From assembly GCA_023663085.1 (NCBI GenBank), contig JAMPIB010000004.1:1-64000 (forward strand): a stretch of DNA of 64,000 nt, in the 5' to 3' direction. Positions within the stretch are counted from its first letter, which is position 1, and each line of letters opens with the position of its first letter. The notes below the pieces were generated by a model. It was not told the origin of the DNA. It saw only the letters and a program-made list of their open reading frames with translations, and ran no database searches. The stretch comes from Ruminococcus sp. (GTDB lineage Bacteria; Bacillota; Clostridia; Lachnospirales; Lachnospiraceae). Of the stretch, positions 35,663 through 44,397 are shown piece after piece. A program made the translations under genes and the position numbers.

Positions 35663-35694
35663 GTGGTAGAATAGAAAGAAGGGTGTGGTATCGA

Positions 35695-35880
35695 GTGATA
35701 GAAGTGACGAAGATCAATGGAGTGAAGGTCCTGGTAAACCCCGATTTACTGGAACTTGTGGAGGAAACTCCCGACACCGTCCTTTCTTTTACGACCGGTC
35801 GAAAAATAATTGTAAAAGAAAGTAGACAAGATGTGAAAAATTTAGTAAAATCGTATAGAAAGGATATTTTTGCAGATTAG
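35695..35880 (+). CDS. flbD: FlbD/SwrD-type flagellar protein
   Basis: Small protein of 61 aa: MIEVTKINGVKVLVNPDLLE is the typical FlbD start, followed by a Thr-Gly-Arg-Lys turn (TTGRKIIVKES) and a helical end. In Bacillus the homologue SwrD raises motor torque and supports swarming. GTG 35695 is chosen over GTG 35683 because it matches the family N-terminus and has AAGAAGGGTG upstream. motA follows after 31 bases, fitting a stator-related role. Confidence 0.85.
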   Translation: MIEVTKINGVKVLVNPDLLELVEETPDTVLSFTTGRKIIVKESRQDVKNLVKSYRKDIFAD

Positions 35881-35911
35881 TGTAAAATTTGTGTAAACAG
35901 GTGATACGACT

Positions 35912-36721
35912 ATGGATTTGGGTTCAATTTTAGGCTTGGTATTATGTTTTGTATTGGTTATTTTCGGTATTGTATTCGATAAAGATGCAGGAATCGTTGT
36001 TTCCAACCTATACAGTTTCCTGGATGTTCCGTCAGCCTTGATCACATTCGGTGGTTCTTTTATGTGTATCCTGGCGAGTAATACGATTCCCAGCTTTGTG
36101 GCTGGTTTGAAGAGTTTTGCGCTTGTTCTCAAAATGTCAACGGATAATGTACCGGAGATCATCCAGAAGATCATTGATCTGTCGAATGTAGCCCGTAAAG
36201 AAGGTCTGCTTTCACTGGAAGAGGCGGCAGGCGATATCGGCGACCCCTTTTTGCAGAAAGGTATCCTGCTTGTTGTCGATGGTACGGATCCCGAACTCGT
36301 CCGCGCGATCATGGAGACGGAACTTGTCAGCGTGGAAGGCAGACATAAAAATAAAATTGGTTTCTGGGAAGACTTGGGTTCAATGGGGCCTGCCTGGGGT
36401 ATGATCGGTACACTGATCGGTCTGATCAACATGCTTAAGGCACTGGATGATCCGAGCGCTATCGGGCCTGCTATGGCGGTCGCTCTGATCACGACTTTGT
36501 ATGGTTCCATTCTTGCCAACTGGATCTGTGCGCCGGTGGCAGGTAAGTTAAAAAAGAAAAACGCTGATGAAATGATGGTAAAAGAAATTGAAATAGAAGG
36601 TCTTTTGTCCATACAGGCAGGTGAAAACCCGCGTGTTATAGAAGAAAAACTGAAATCCTTCCTCGCTCCTGCGGATAGAGGAAGCTCCGGAGACGAAGGC
36701 GGAGGTGAAGCGGATGGCTAA
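35912..36721 (+). CDS. motA: Flagellar stator protein MotA
   Basis: Membrane part of the ion-driven stator. The 269 aa protein has four hydrophobic segments (about residues 4-22, 33-50, 155-172 and 185-205), the cytoplasmic loop with charged helices for FliG contact, and the conserved block GPAWGMIGTLIGLINMLK near 158. PAMAVALITTLYGS marks the last helix. Its 3-prime end carries the ribosome site of motB. Confidence 0.96.
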   Translation: MDLGSILGLVLCFVLVIFGIVFDKDAGIVVSNLYSFLDVPSALITFGGSFMCILASNTIPSFVAGLKSFALVLKMSTDNVPEIIQKIIDLSNVARKEGLLSLEEAAGDIGDPFLQKGILLVVDGTDPELVRAIMETELVSVEGRHKNKIGFWEDLGSMGPAWGMIGTLIGLINMLKALDDPSAIGPAMAVALITTLYGSILANWICAPVAGKLKKKNADEMMVKEIEIEGLLSIQAGENPRVIEEKLKSFLAPADRGSSGDEGGGEADG

Positions 36722-37556
36722 ACGGAAAGAAGACGAAGTAAAACCGGGCGCGCCCGCGTGGCAGTCAACTTTTGCGGATTTGATGAATCTGTTGCTCTGC
36801 TTCTTCGTTTTGCTGTTTTCCATGTCAACGGTCGATGCACAGAAATTTGAAATGATCGCGGCATCCTTTAACCAGACATTCAGTATCTTCACGGCCGGCG
36901 CTTCGGCAATCGGTGATGGCGTTCTGGTGAGCAACGGTGTCAGTCAGTTGAATGAACTGGATAATTTCATCAACAGTACCGGTAAGATGGATAATGGCGA
37001 GACAGTTTCGGAAGATGTGGCCGAGGCGGCTGCGGAGGCAATGAAAGAAGCGCTGGCAGAAGCCATGGAGGCTATGGAAGAAGCGCAAATGGAAGAGTCT
37101 GAGCAAATGGCTGAAGCGATCCAGGAGGCTATTGACGAGAGGGATCTTGCCAGAGAAATAGATGTGGATTTCACGGCCCAATATGTGCAGCTTACATTAA
37201 AAGGCTCTCTGTTGTTTGATTCGGGAAGTACGGAATTAAAGGCGGATGTACTTCCGGTTCTCGATCAAGTGGGTATCATACTGGAACGATATGCCGAAAG
37301 TACCATTGAGATCGAGGGGCATACGGATAATGTGCCGATGTCGGGTGCAAAATATTCTAATAATGATGAATTGAGTTCCGGTCGTGCCTTGTCGGTATTT
37401 AATTACTTATTATCGGTAACAAATCTTGACCCGGCGCTTGTGAAACATTCCGGACGCGGTGAATATGTACCGGTCGCGGATAATTCGACTGCCGAAGGCA
37501 GAACGATGAACAGGCGTGTTGAGATTAAAATATATAACTCGTTAAGTTCTTATTGA
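36714..37556 (+). CDS. motB: Flagellar stator protein MotB
   Basis: Stator subunit that anchors to peptidoglycan and carries the ion-binding aspartate. The 280 aa protein has a plug/membrane segment with Asp22 in TFADLMNLLLCFFVLLFSMS (19-38), a long Ala/Glu/Met-rich helix (about 100-145), and a C-terminal OmpA-like domain with EIEGHTDNVPM near 199 and RALSVFNYL. ATG 36714 is 8 bases after GGAGG inside motA; the GTG at 36705 lies within that ribosome site. Proton versus sodium use cannot be told from what is visible. Confidence 0.95.
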   Translation: MAKRKEDEVKPGAPAWQSTFADLMNLLLCFFVLLFSMSTVDAQKFEMIAASFNQTFSIFTAGASAIGDGVLVSNGVSQLNELDNFINSTGKMDNGETVSEDVAEAAAEAMKEALAEAMEAMEEAQMEESEQMAEAIQEAIDERDLAREIDVDFTAQYVQLTLKGSLLFDSGSTELKADVLPVLDQVGIILERYAESTIEIEGHTDNVPMSGAKYSNNDELSSGRALSVFNYLLSVTNLDPALVKHSGRGEYVPVADNSTAEGRTMNRRVEIKIYNSLSSY

Positions 37557-37607
37557 TTAAAGTTCTTATTAATATAGAAAAGATTGCGAGGGGGAGGAAA
37601 CATTAAC

Positions 37608-38129
37608 ATGAAGAAAAATCTGATATCAATCATTATACTGGCATTACTGGTTGTCAATGTGGTTTTGACGGCGGTCATGATGTTCAGTGTAACAAGCGCA
37701 TCAAAGAAGACGGCGGCGTTAGTTGATAATATTTCAACGGCACTTAATCTGGAACTGACAGCACAGACCGGAGATGCGGCCAATGCGGTTAATGTACCTA
37801 TGGAAGAAACGGAAGTTTATACGATAGCGGATTCCATGACGATTTCTTTGAAAGCAGATGAAAACGGCGAAGCGCATTTTTGTATCGTTTCTTCTGTCGG
37901 TTTTTCAATCAATATAAAAGATAAAGCGTATAAGACATACGGTTCGGATCTTTCCGCGCAGGAAACTTTGATAAAAGATATCATTAACAGCGTTTTCGGA
38001 CGATATACAATGGAAGAGGCGAGAGCCAACGAAGCTGAGATCAAGCAGGAAATCTTAAAGGAAGTACAGGATTTGTTTGATTCCGAATTTATCTACAATG
38101 TCGCTTTCAGTGGCACGATGTACCAGTAG
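37608..38129 (+). CDS. fliL: Flagellar basal body-associated protein FliL
   Basis: Single-pass membrane protein that surrounds and stabilises the stator. The 173 aa protein has a membrane anchor (about residues 5-25: ISIIILALLVVNVVLTAVMM) and an extracytoplasmic SPFH-like domain. GGAGG (37593-37597) is 10 bases before ATG 37608; the open frame from TTG 37584 would begin upstream of that site. Located between motB and fliM as in other Firmicutes. Identity in this family is low, so position adds weight. Confidence 0.85.
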   Translation: MKKNLISIIILALLVVNVVLTAVMMFSVTSASKKTAALVDNISTALNLELTAQTGDAANAVNVPMEETEVYTIADSMTISLKADENGEAHFCIVSSVGFSINIKDKAYKTYGSDLSAQETLIKDIINSVFGRYTMEEARANEAEIKQEILKEVQDLFDSEFIYNVAFSGTMYQ

Positions 38130-38176
38130 CCTTATGCTCGGATTTGTTATATAATACCACGGGGAGGTGAGTTTTC

Positions 38177-39160
38177 GTGGGCGAGGTACTCTCACAAAGT
38201 GAAATTGATAATTTGCTCGCTGCGCTGAGCAGCGGCGAGGTAGATACGGATCAGATGCAGGATTCCGGTGAGAAGCAGGTTAAGAATTATGACTTCAAAA
38301 GACCTACGAAATTCTCCAAAGAGCATCTTCGTACTCTGGAGATCATTTTTGAACATTATGGAAGACTGCTGTCAACATCGCTTCCTGTATATCTGAGGAA
38401 GAGCGTACAGGTGGAAGTGACGAGTTCTGAAACAGTAATTTTCTCGGAATTCAGTAACGCACTCTCCAATCCACTGATCCTGGGGATCGTTAATTTTCAG
38501 CCGCTTGGCGGAATGATTCTCGTGGAACTGGCATCCAATCTGGGATTTGCCATGATCGACAGAATGTTGGGCGGGCAGGGATTGCCGCTTGAAAAGAACA
38601 GGGATTTTTCAGAGATAGAAATGACTATCGTTGAAAAAATGTTAGTGGTCTGTATGCAGCTTATGCGGGAACCATGGAGAAATGTAGTAGATATCAATCC
38701 GGTATTGGAAAGGATTGAAACGAACTCCCAGTTTGCACAGATCATTGCACCGAATGATATGGTGGCCATTGTCACGCTGGATATCAAGATCGGTGATGTA
38801 GAAGGTTTGATGAATATCTGTCTGCCGTTCTTTACGTTAGAGAGCGTAATGGATAAGTTGAATACCAAGTTCTGGTATGCCAACATGCAGGAACAGGATG
38901 AAGAAGAGTACGATGAATATATTGAGGCGCTGCTGCGCAGGGTGAATGTTCCTGTCAAGGCGGTGCTTGGAAAGAGCAAAATATCAGTCACTGATTTCGT
39001 CAACTTACAGCGAGGCGATATCATACGATTAGATACCAATGTAGATAATGATTTGAATGTCTATGTTGGAAATATAAAAAAATTTACCGCATTACCCGGC
39101 TCCAACAAGGATCGGTATGCTGTTAGAGTAACGTCGGTATTTAGAGAGGGGGAAGAATAG
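38177..39160 (+). CDS. fliM: Flagellar motor switch protein FliM
   Basis: C-ring protein that receives phosphorylated CheY. The 327 aa protein starts at GTG 38177 behind GGGGAGGTGA. The N-terminal EVLSQSEIDNLLAAL is the CheY-binding peptide; the middle CheC-like domain includes RMLGGQG near residue 131; the C-terminal SpoA domain ends before VFREGEE. fliY follows after 4 bases. Confidence 0.96.
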   Translation: MGEVLSQSEIDNLLAALSSGEVDTDQMQDSGEKQVKNYDFKRPTKFSKEHLRTLEIIFEHYGRLLSTSLPVYLRKSVQVEVTSSETVIFSEFSNALSNPLILGIVNFQPLGGMILVELASNLGFAMIDRMLGGQGLPLEKNRDFSEIEMTIVEKMLVVCMQLMREPWRNVVDINPVLERIETNSQFAQIIAPNDMVAIVTLDIKIGDVEGLMNICLPFFTLESVMDKLNTKFWYANMQEQDEEEYDEYIEALLRRVNVPVKAVLGKSKISVTDFVNLQRGDIIRLDTNVDNDLNVYVGNIKKFTALPGSNKDRYAVRVTSVFREGEE

Positions 39161-39164
39161 GAGC

Positions 39165-40403
39165 ATGGACGGAGGAATGTTATCACAGGATGAAATAAAT
39201 GCCCTGCTTAACGGCGGAGGAGATTCTGACAGCGGCGCTGATACTCCGGCGGACGCATCAGCGGATATCGACGAGAGTCTGGTAACTGAGATCGAGCGTG
39301 ACGCCATTGGTGAAGTTGCCAATATCAGTATGGGATCTTCGGCGACAACATTGTATTCTCTTGTTAATCGAAAAGTAAATATTACCACGCCGGTCGTAAC
39401 ACTGGCCCGCTGGGAAAATGTACTGACGGAATATGAGAGACCATGCGTATTTATTCAGATCAAATATACGACCGGTCTGGATGGATCGAATATCTTGATT
39501 TTAAAGGAACATGATGTTAAAGTTATTACTGACCTGATGATGGGTGGTGATGGAAGTAATACGGACGGAGAACTGGGAGAACTGCATTTGAGTGCGATCT
39601 CCGAGGCGATGAACCAGATGATGGGGTCTTCGGCAACATCTCTTTCCACGATGCTTGAGAAGATGATAGATATCTCGCCTCCGGAGGCCAGTCTGGTTGA
39701 TTTGACAGAGTATAAATCGGGCAGCGATATAGCACCATTTCTGGGCGGAACGTTTGTAAGGATCATGTTCCATTTGCAGATTGATGATCTGGTAGACTCA
39801 ACGATCATGCAATTATATCCGATAGATTTTGCAAAAGAGGTTTGCAGTACATTCCTGGGATCGCAGAGCGATTCGGGCGAACCGGAACCGGCCCCCGCAC
39901 CACAGGCTGCCGCACCGGCTCCTGCACCTGCACCACAGGCAGCGCCCGCACAGGCCGCACCGCAGATGGATATGAGTCAGATGCAGGGTATGCCGCAAAT
40001 GCAGATGCCACAGATGCAGATGCCGCAGATGGATATGAGCCAGATGCAGATGATGCCTCAGATGCAAATGATGCCACAGATGCAGATGATGCCGCAGATG
40101 CAGCCTAATATGAGTATCCAGCCGGCACAGTTCCAGAACTTTATGGGCGATTTCAATCCGAATCAGCCACAGGAGAACATCGAACTGATCAAAGATGTAC
40201 CGTTGGAAGTTACGGTAGAACTTGGTCGGACTTCAAAATCCATTTCAGATATTTTGGACTTTGCACCCGGCACGATCATTGAACTTGACAAGATCGCGGG
40301 TGAACCGATAGATGTACTTGTAAACGGTAAATTCGTAGCCAAGGGCGAAGTCGTAGTCATCGAAGAAAGCTTTGGTGTCAGAGTAACGGAAATTATAAAG
40401 TAG
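39165..40403 (+). CDS. fliY: FliY switch phosphatase (FliN-type) with Met/Gln-rich linker
   Basis: C-ring protein combining CheC-type phosphatase and FliN domains; it removes phosphate from CheY at the switch. The 412 aa protein opens with a CheY-binding peptide (LSQDEINALLN, about residues 6-16). Its CheC-like domain includes EIERDAIGEVANISMGSSAT near 44 and EAMNQMMGSSATSLS near 147; the C-terminal SpoA domain is VELGRTSKSISDILDFAPG. Between them lies a Pro/Ala stretch (about 240-265) and then a Met/Gln-dominated repeat region (about 266-315) of units like QMQMP and QMQMM. This linker is unusual in composition. Confidence 0.95.
   Translation: MDGGMLSQDEINALLNGGGDSDSGADTPADASADIDESLVTEIERDAIGEVANISMGSSATTLYSLVNRKVNITTPVVTLARWENVLTEYERPCVFIQIKYTTGLDGSNILILKEHDVKVITDLMMGGDGSNTDGELGELHLSAISEAMNQMMGSSATSLSTMLEKMIDISPPEASLVDLTEYKSGSDIAPFLGGTFVRIMFHLQIDDLVDSTIMQLYPIDFAKEVCSTFLGSQSDSGEPEPAPAPQAAAPAPAPAPQAAPAQAAPQMDMSQMQGMPQMQMPQMQMPQMDMSQMQMMPQMQMMPQMQMMPQMQPNMSIQPAQFQNFMGDFNPNQPQENIELIKDVPLEVTVELGRTSKSISDILDFAPGTIIELDKIAGEPIDVLVNGKFVAKGEVVVIEESFGVRVTEIIK
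39960..40104 (+). repeat. In-frame repeats encoding Gln-Met-rich linker of FliY
   Basis: About twelve short imperfect units of CCRCARATGCAGATG type in one reading frame, with a period near 12-18 bases. They encode the QMQMP/QMQMM linker and give the DNA a repetitive character prone to slippage without frameshift. Confidence 0.75.
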
Positions 40404-40441
40404 TATAGGATTAAAATAATATGTAATAGGAGAAGAAGAGA

Positions 40442-40804
40442 ATGGCAAAGAATATTTTAGTATGTGATGATGCAGCATTCATGCGTATGATGATCAAGGA
40501 TATCCTGACAAAGAACGGATATAACGTTGCTGGCGAGGCTGAAAATGGTGCGAAAGCTGTTGAAAAATATAACGAGCTGAAACCCGACCTCGTACTTATG
40601 GATATCACAATGCCTGAAATGGATGGTATCCAGGCACTTAAGAAGATCAAAGAGGGTGATCCGGGCGCTATGGTCATCATGTGTTCTGCTATGGGACAGC
40701 AGGCGATGGTTATCGAGTCTATCCAGTCCGGTGCTAAAGACTTTATTGTAAAGCCGTTCCAGGCGGATCGTGTATTGGAAGCTGTTAAGAAAGTAGTGGG
40801 TTAA
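40442..40804 (+). CDS. cheY: Chemotaxis response regulator CheY
   Basis: Single-domain receiver that carries the signal from CheA to FliM/FliY. The 120 aa protein has acidic pocket residues Asp9-Asp10, phosphoacceptor Asp54 (VLMDITMPEM), Ser82 as the switch hydroxyl and Lys104 (IVKPF). There is no output domain, and its location between fliY and fliO supports the CheY role. GGAGAAGAAGAG precedes the start, and fliO begins directly after its stop. Confidence 0.95.
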   Translation: MAKNILVCDDAAFMRMMIKDILTKNGYNVAGEAENGAKAVEKYNELKPDLVLMDITMPEMDGIQALKKIKEGDPGAMVIMCSAMGQQAMVIESIQSGAKDFIVKPFQADRVLEAVKKVVG

Positions 40805-41194
40805 ATGATACTGACTGTTTCAGACAGTACAAATTCCTATCTGCAGTTTGTGACTATACTTATTATATTTGTTTTCGTACTGGCGATCACTTATCTTACG
40901 ACCAGATGGATCTCCGGATATCAGCGGAGTAAAAACGCAGGAACCAATCTGGAAGTGATAGAGTCTTTTCGGCTTGCGGATAATAAGTATATTCAGATTA
41001 TTCGTGTTGGGCAGAAATATTTGGCAGTTGCGCTGGGCAAGGATTCTGTTACAATGTTGACAGAGATTCCAGAGGAACAGCTTATACTGTCAAGCGGTGA
41101 GACGAATAAACAGTTAAGTTTTAAAGAATTATTTGAAAAAGTACAAAAGAAAACTTTGCTGGAAAAAGAAGATGACCGAAATAAGAGTGAGTAG
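40805..41194 (+). CDS. fliO: Flagellar biosynthetic protein FliO
   Basis: Small membrane protein that helps assemble the FliP-Q-R export gate. The 129 aa protein has a membrane segment near residues 14-35 and the family segment SFRLADNKYIQIIRVGQKYLAVALGK (about 49-74, read in two pieces). The start codon follows the cheY stop without a gap. FliO is poorly conserved; the position before fliP supports the call. Confidence 0.88.
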   Translation: MILTVSDSTNSYLQFVTILIIFVFVLAITYLTTRWISGYQRSKNAGTNLEVIESFRLADNKYIQIIRVGQKYLAVALGKDSVTMLTEIPEEQLILSSGETNKQLSFKELFEKVQKKTLLEKEDDRNKSE

Positions 41195-41204
41195 GCGATA
41201 AAAG

Positions 41205-42098
41205 ATGAAAAAATATTTTTCCGGACATCATGTGAAAAAACTGATATGCCTGCTTTTCCTTGCAGGCATATTATTTACCGTTACATTTGCCCACGAGAAA
41301 GATATTGTTAATGCGACAGGCGGTCTTGACCATGTAGAGACTCACCTGACTGGGGATACAGAAGAAAGAACCAATATCAATGAACCCGGTGTTTCAGAAT
41401 CCGAGGAAGATCTGCAGGAATTAAATATTGCGAATACCGTGACGGTCACATACAACGATGGTAATGGTACGTTAAACGGAGCACTCCGGATATTACTTAC
41501 CCTTACTCTTATTGCTATTGCACCGTCATTGATTATTATGTTAACCTCGTTTACGAGGATTATCATAGTACTGCATTTTACCAGAGCGGCGCTCAATACG
41601 CAGACGGCTCCGCCGAACAATGTACTGATCGGGCTGGCGCTGTTTTTGACGTTTTTTATCATGCAGCCGACGATTTCCACCATCTATACGGAGGCAGTCG
41701 TGCCGTTCGAGGCGGGTGAACTGGATCAGGAAGAGGCATTTTATGCGGCCATTGAACCGATCAGGGAATTTATGTATCCGCATACACAGTTAAAGGATGT
41801 CGGTCTTTTCTTAGAAGTCAGCCGTACAGACTGGGATGGGGAGAATCTGGATGATATTCCGTTCAGTGTGCTGGTGCCGAGTTTTATCATCAGTGAATTG
41901 CGGACAGCCTTTATCATCGGATTTTTGATATATATTCCGTTTATCGTAATCGACATGGTAGTCGCCTCGACCCTGATGGCCATGGGTATGATGATGCTGC
42001 CGCCGACAACGATATCAATGCCCTTCAAGATTCTGTTATTCGTACTTGCGGATGGCTGGAATCTTGTGATCGGAGAACTTGTGAAGACGTTCTACTGA
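41205..42098 (+). CDS. fliP: Flagellar export gate protein FliP
   Basis: Core channel subunit of the flagellar type III export gate. The 297 aa protein has an N-terminal signal sequence (about residues 10-27, cleavage near FAHE) and four hydrophobic helices; family blocks LTSFTRIIIVLHFTRAAL near 113 and PSFIISELRTAFIIGFLIY near 223 are present. The segment between signal and first gate helix (about 30-85) is acidic and longer than usual. fliQ and fliR follow in order. Confidence 0.95.
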   Translation: MKKYFSGHHVKKLICLLFLAGILFTVTFAHEKDIVNATGGLDHVETHLTGDTEERTNINEPGVSESEEDLQELNIANTVTVTYNDGNGTLNGALRILLTLTLIAIAPSLIIMLTSFTRIIIVLHFTRAALNTQTAPPNNVLIGLALFLTFFIMQPTISTIYTEAVVPFEAGELDQEEAFYAAIEPIREFMYPHTQLKDVGLFLEVSRTDWDGENLDDIPFSVLVPSFIISELRTAFIIGFLIYIPFIVIDMVVASTLMAMGMMMLPPTTISMPFKILLFVLADGWNLVIGELVKTFY

Positions 42099-42136
42099 CA
42101 GAGCAGGACGGATGAATGAGAATGGAGGAATTTTAG

Positions 42137-42406
42137 ATGACAATAGATGACGTGACTGCGGTTGCTTCGCAGGCTCTGTTTACGATCATCAAGTGTGCGG
42201 CGCCGGTTTTGCTTGTTTCTTTGTGTGTGGGCCTTATTGTCAGTATTTTTCAGACGGTAACTTCCATTCAGGAGCAGACGCTTACCTTTGTACCGAAAGT
42301 GCTGGCGATCTTTCTGACGATCATACTGCTTGGTCACTGGATGTTGAATAATATGGTAGAGTATATGATAACTCTGTGGGAGAATTTTAGCATATATATA
42401 AGATGA
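42137..42406 (+). CDS. fliQ: Flagellar export gate protein FliQ
   Basis: The 89 aa protein has two hydrophobic helices (about residues 15-40 and 52-75) and the FliQ pattern VGLIVSIFQTVTSIQEQTL, then PKVLAIFLTIILLGHWML. GGAGG lies about 9 bases before the ATG. It packs around FliP and FliR in the export gate. Confidence 0.95.
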   Translation: MTIDDVTAVASQALFTIIKCAAPVLLVSLCVGLIVSIFQTVTSIQEQTLTFVPKVLAIFLTIILLGHWMLNNMVEYMITLWENFSIYIR

Positions 42407-42457
42407 TTGTTGATCGTCAGACAATTATCAATCAACTGATAATATTGGAGCATTGAC

Positions 42458-43237
42458 ATGATAGATATTTCTTTTTCTTATGCAGATTTAGAGTTTTTTT
42501 TACTGATTCTGGTTCGCGTGAGCTGTTTTGTTTATATTGCTCCTTTTTTTGGGATGAGTAATACACCGAACAGGGTTAAGGTAGGGCTTTCTGTTTTCCT
42601 GGCCTATCTGCTGTTTGCCTGTCTCGATCATACGGAGGTTGTTTATGATTCGGTGCTGGGATATGCGCTGATCGTCATGAAAGAAGCGGTGACGGGGCTT
42701 CTGATCGGCTGGGGAGCACAGCTTTGTATGACGGTAGCTTCTTTTGCCGGCAGTATAGCGGATATGGAAGTCGGTCTTTCCATGGTCAATCTGATGGATC
42801 CTCTGACAAGACAGAATGCAACGTTCAGCGGTGTATTTTATCAATATATGTTTTCTTTGTTTTTAATTATTACCGGTATGTATCAGTATTTATTAAGAGC
42901 GTTGATCGATACGTTTACTCTGATACCGGTGGGTGGAGCTGTTTTTAACATGGATTCGCTGCTTACCTCGGCGATCCAGTTTATGAGTGATTATCTCATT
43001 ATCGGCTTTCGTATATGTCTGCCGATTTTCTGTGTTATATTATTACTGAACTGCGTTTTGGGAATACTGGCCAAAGTCGCGCCGCAGATGAACATGTTTG
43101 CAGTAGGTTTGCAGCTTAAAGTGCTGGTGGGGCTTAGTGTAATGTTTCTGACAGTGCGGATGCTTCCGGGCGCGGCGGATTTTATCTTTAAGGAAATGAA
43201 GTCGGTCATTGCATCTTTTGTGGAGGGGATGATATAA
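42458..43237 (+). CDS. fliR: Flagellar export gate protein FliR
   Basis: The 259 aa protein has about six hydrophobic segments and the family motifs RVSCFVYIAPFFG near residue 18, GWGAQLCMTVASFAGSIAD near 85 and NLMDPLTRQNATFSGVFYQY near 112. One copy sits with FliP5-FliQ4 in the export gate. flhB begins 1 base after its stop, preceded by GGAGGGGATGA inside fliR, so translation is coupled. Confidence 0.95.
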   Translation: MIDISFSYADLEFFLLILVRVSCFVYIAPFFGMSNTPNRVKVGLSVFLAYLLFACLDHTEVVYDSVLGYALIVMKEAVTGLLIGWGAQLCMTVASFAGSIADMEVGLSMVNLMDPLTRQNATFSGVFYQYMFSLFLIITGMYQYLLRALIDTFTLIPVGGAVFNMDSLLTSAIQFMSDYLIIGFRICLPIFCVILLLNCVLGILAKVAPQMNMFAVGLQLKVLVGLSVMFLTVRMLPGAADFIFKEMKSVIASFVEGMI

Positions 43238-43238
43238 G

Positions 43239-44351
43239 ATGCTCTTAGAATATGATCTCCAGTTTTTTGCAAAGGATGGGCCCGGCGGTGAGAAGACCGA
43301 GGAGCCTACCGCCAAGAAACTCCAGGATGCCAGAAAAGAAGGACAGGTTGCCAAGAGTAAGGAGATCACCAACGCTTTTGAACTTTTGACACTGTTTCTG
43401 GTACTGAAATACTGGACATCCTTTCTGGGCGATTCCTTTGTGGGAATATTCCGTAATATCTATACGCAGATACCGGAATATATCAAACTTTATGATGGGT
43501 ACCTGCAGAATACAACATTCCGGACAATTTTTATCCGCGTTATGGTGAGGCTGCTCATTATGATCGGGCCGGTGCTGCTTTTGGGTTTTCTGGTGGCTTT
43601 TATCTGTGATGTGGTACAGGTTAAGTGGAGACCGACAGGCAAGCCGCTGCAGCCGAAGTTTAATAAACTCAATCCGGTCAATGGATTTAAGAGAATTTTT
43701 TCAGTCAATTCCTTAATGGAACTGGTAAAATCGTTATTGAAAATAGGAGTTATCGTATATGCGGTCTATTCTTATCTGAGAAAGAATATGCCCAGTATTT
43801 ATCTGCTGTACGGCCTTTCTCTGAATGAAGCCATTTTAGAGATTGGTAATCTGGTCATCAATCTGGGGTTCCGCATCGCGATTTTCTATATGCTGGTTGC
43901 GATCATCGACTATGTCTATCAGAAGATAAAGTTCAAGAATGACATGAAGATGACCAAGCAGGAAGTCAAGGATGAATATAAGAACCAGGAAGGTGATCCG
44001 CAGATCAAGGGCAAGCAGAGACAGCGTATGCAGGAGGCGTCCAGAAGACGTATGATGCAGCAGCTGCCGGAGGCGGATGTCGTCATTACCAACCCGACGC
44101 ATTATGCGGTGGCTATTAAATACGACCCGGAGAAGTATGACGCACCTTATGTAGTGGCCAAAGGCGTGGATTATCTGGCACAGAGGATCAAGGACAGAGC
44201 CAGAGAGCACCACATTGAAATAGTAGAGAACAAACCGCTTGCCAGAATGCTTTATGCCAATGTGGAAGTCGGCAGCGTAGTACCGCCGGAGCTCTATCAG
44301 GCGGTTGCGGAAGTACTTGCTTTCGTATATCATTTACAGGGGAAAGTATAG
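43239..44351 (+). CDS. flhB: Flagellar export switch protein FlhB
   Basis: Controls substrate switching from rod/hook to filament in concert with FliK. The 370 aa protein has four membrane helices in the first 210 residues and a cytoplasmic domain with the self-cleaving site Asn-Pro-Thr-His in VVITNPTHYAVAIKYD near residue 285. The N-terminus FAKDGPGGEKTEEPTAKKLQ is typical. Its last codons are part of a 20-bp tandem duplication that extends into the gap before flhA. Confidence 0.96.
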   Translation: MLLEYDLQFFAKDGPGGEKTEEPTAKKLQDARKEGQVAKSKEITNAFELLTLFLVLKYWTSFLGDSFVGIFRNIYTQIPEYIKLYDGYLQNTTFRTIFIRVMVRLLIMIGPVLLLGFLVAFICDVVQVKWRPTGKPLQPKFNKLNPVNGFKRIFSVNSLMELVKSLLKIGVIVYAVYSYLRKNMPSIYLLYGLSLNEAILEIGNLVINLGFRIAIFYMLVAIIDYVYQKIKFKNDMKMTKQEVKDEYKNQEGDPQIKGKQRQRMQEASRRRMMQQLPEADVVITNPTHYAVAIKYDPEKYDAPYVVAKGVDYLAQRIKDRAREHHIEIVENKPLARMLYANVEVGSVVPPELYQAVAEVLAFVYHLQGKV

Positions 44352-44387
44352 AAATATAAGGGAAAGTATAGAAATATAAGGGAAAGG
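44340..44387 (+). repeat. 20-bp tandem duplication at the flhB-flhA junction
   Basis: GGGAAAGTATAGAAATATAA occurs at 44340-44359 and 44360-44379, followed by a partial copy GGGAAAGG (44380-44387) that becomes the ribosome site AAGGAGG of flhA. The flhB stop (TAG) lies in the first copy. Confidence 0.88.
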
Positions 44388-44397
44388 AGGAGACGAT

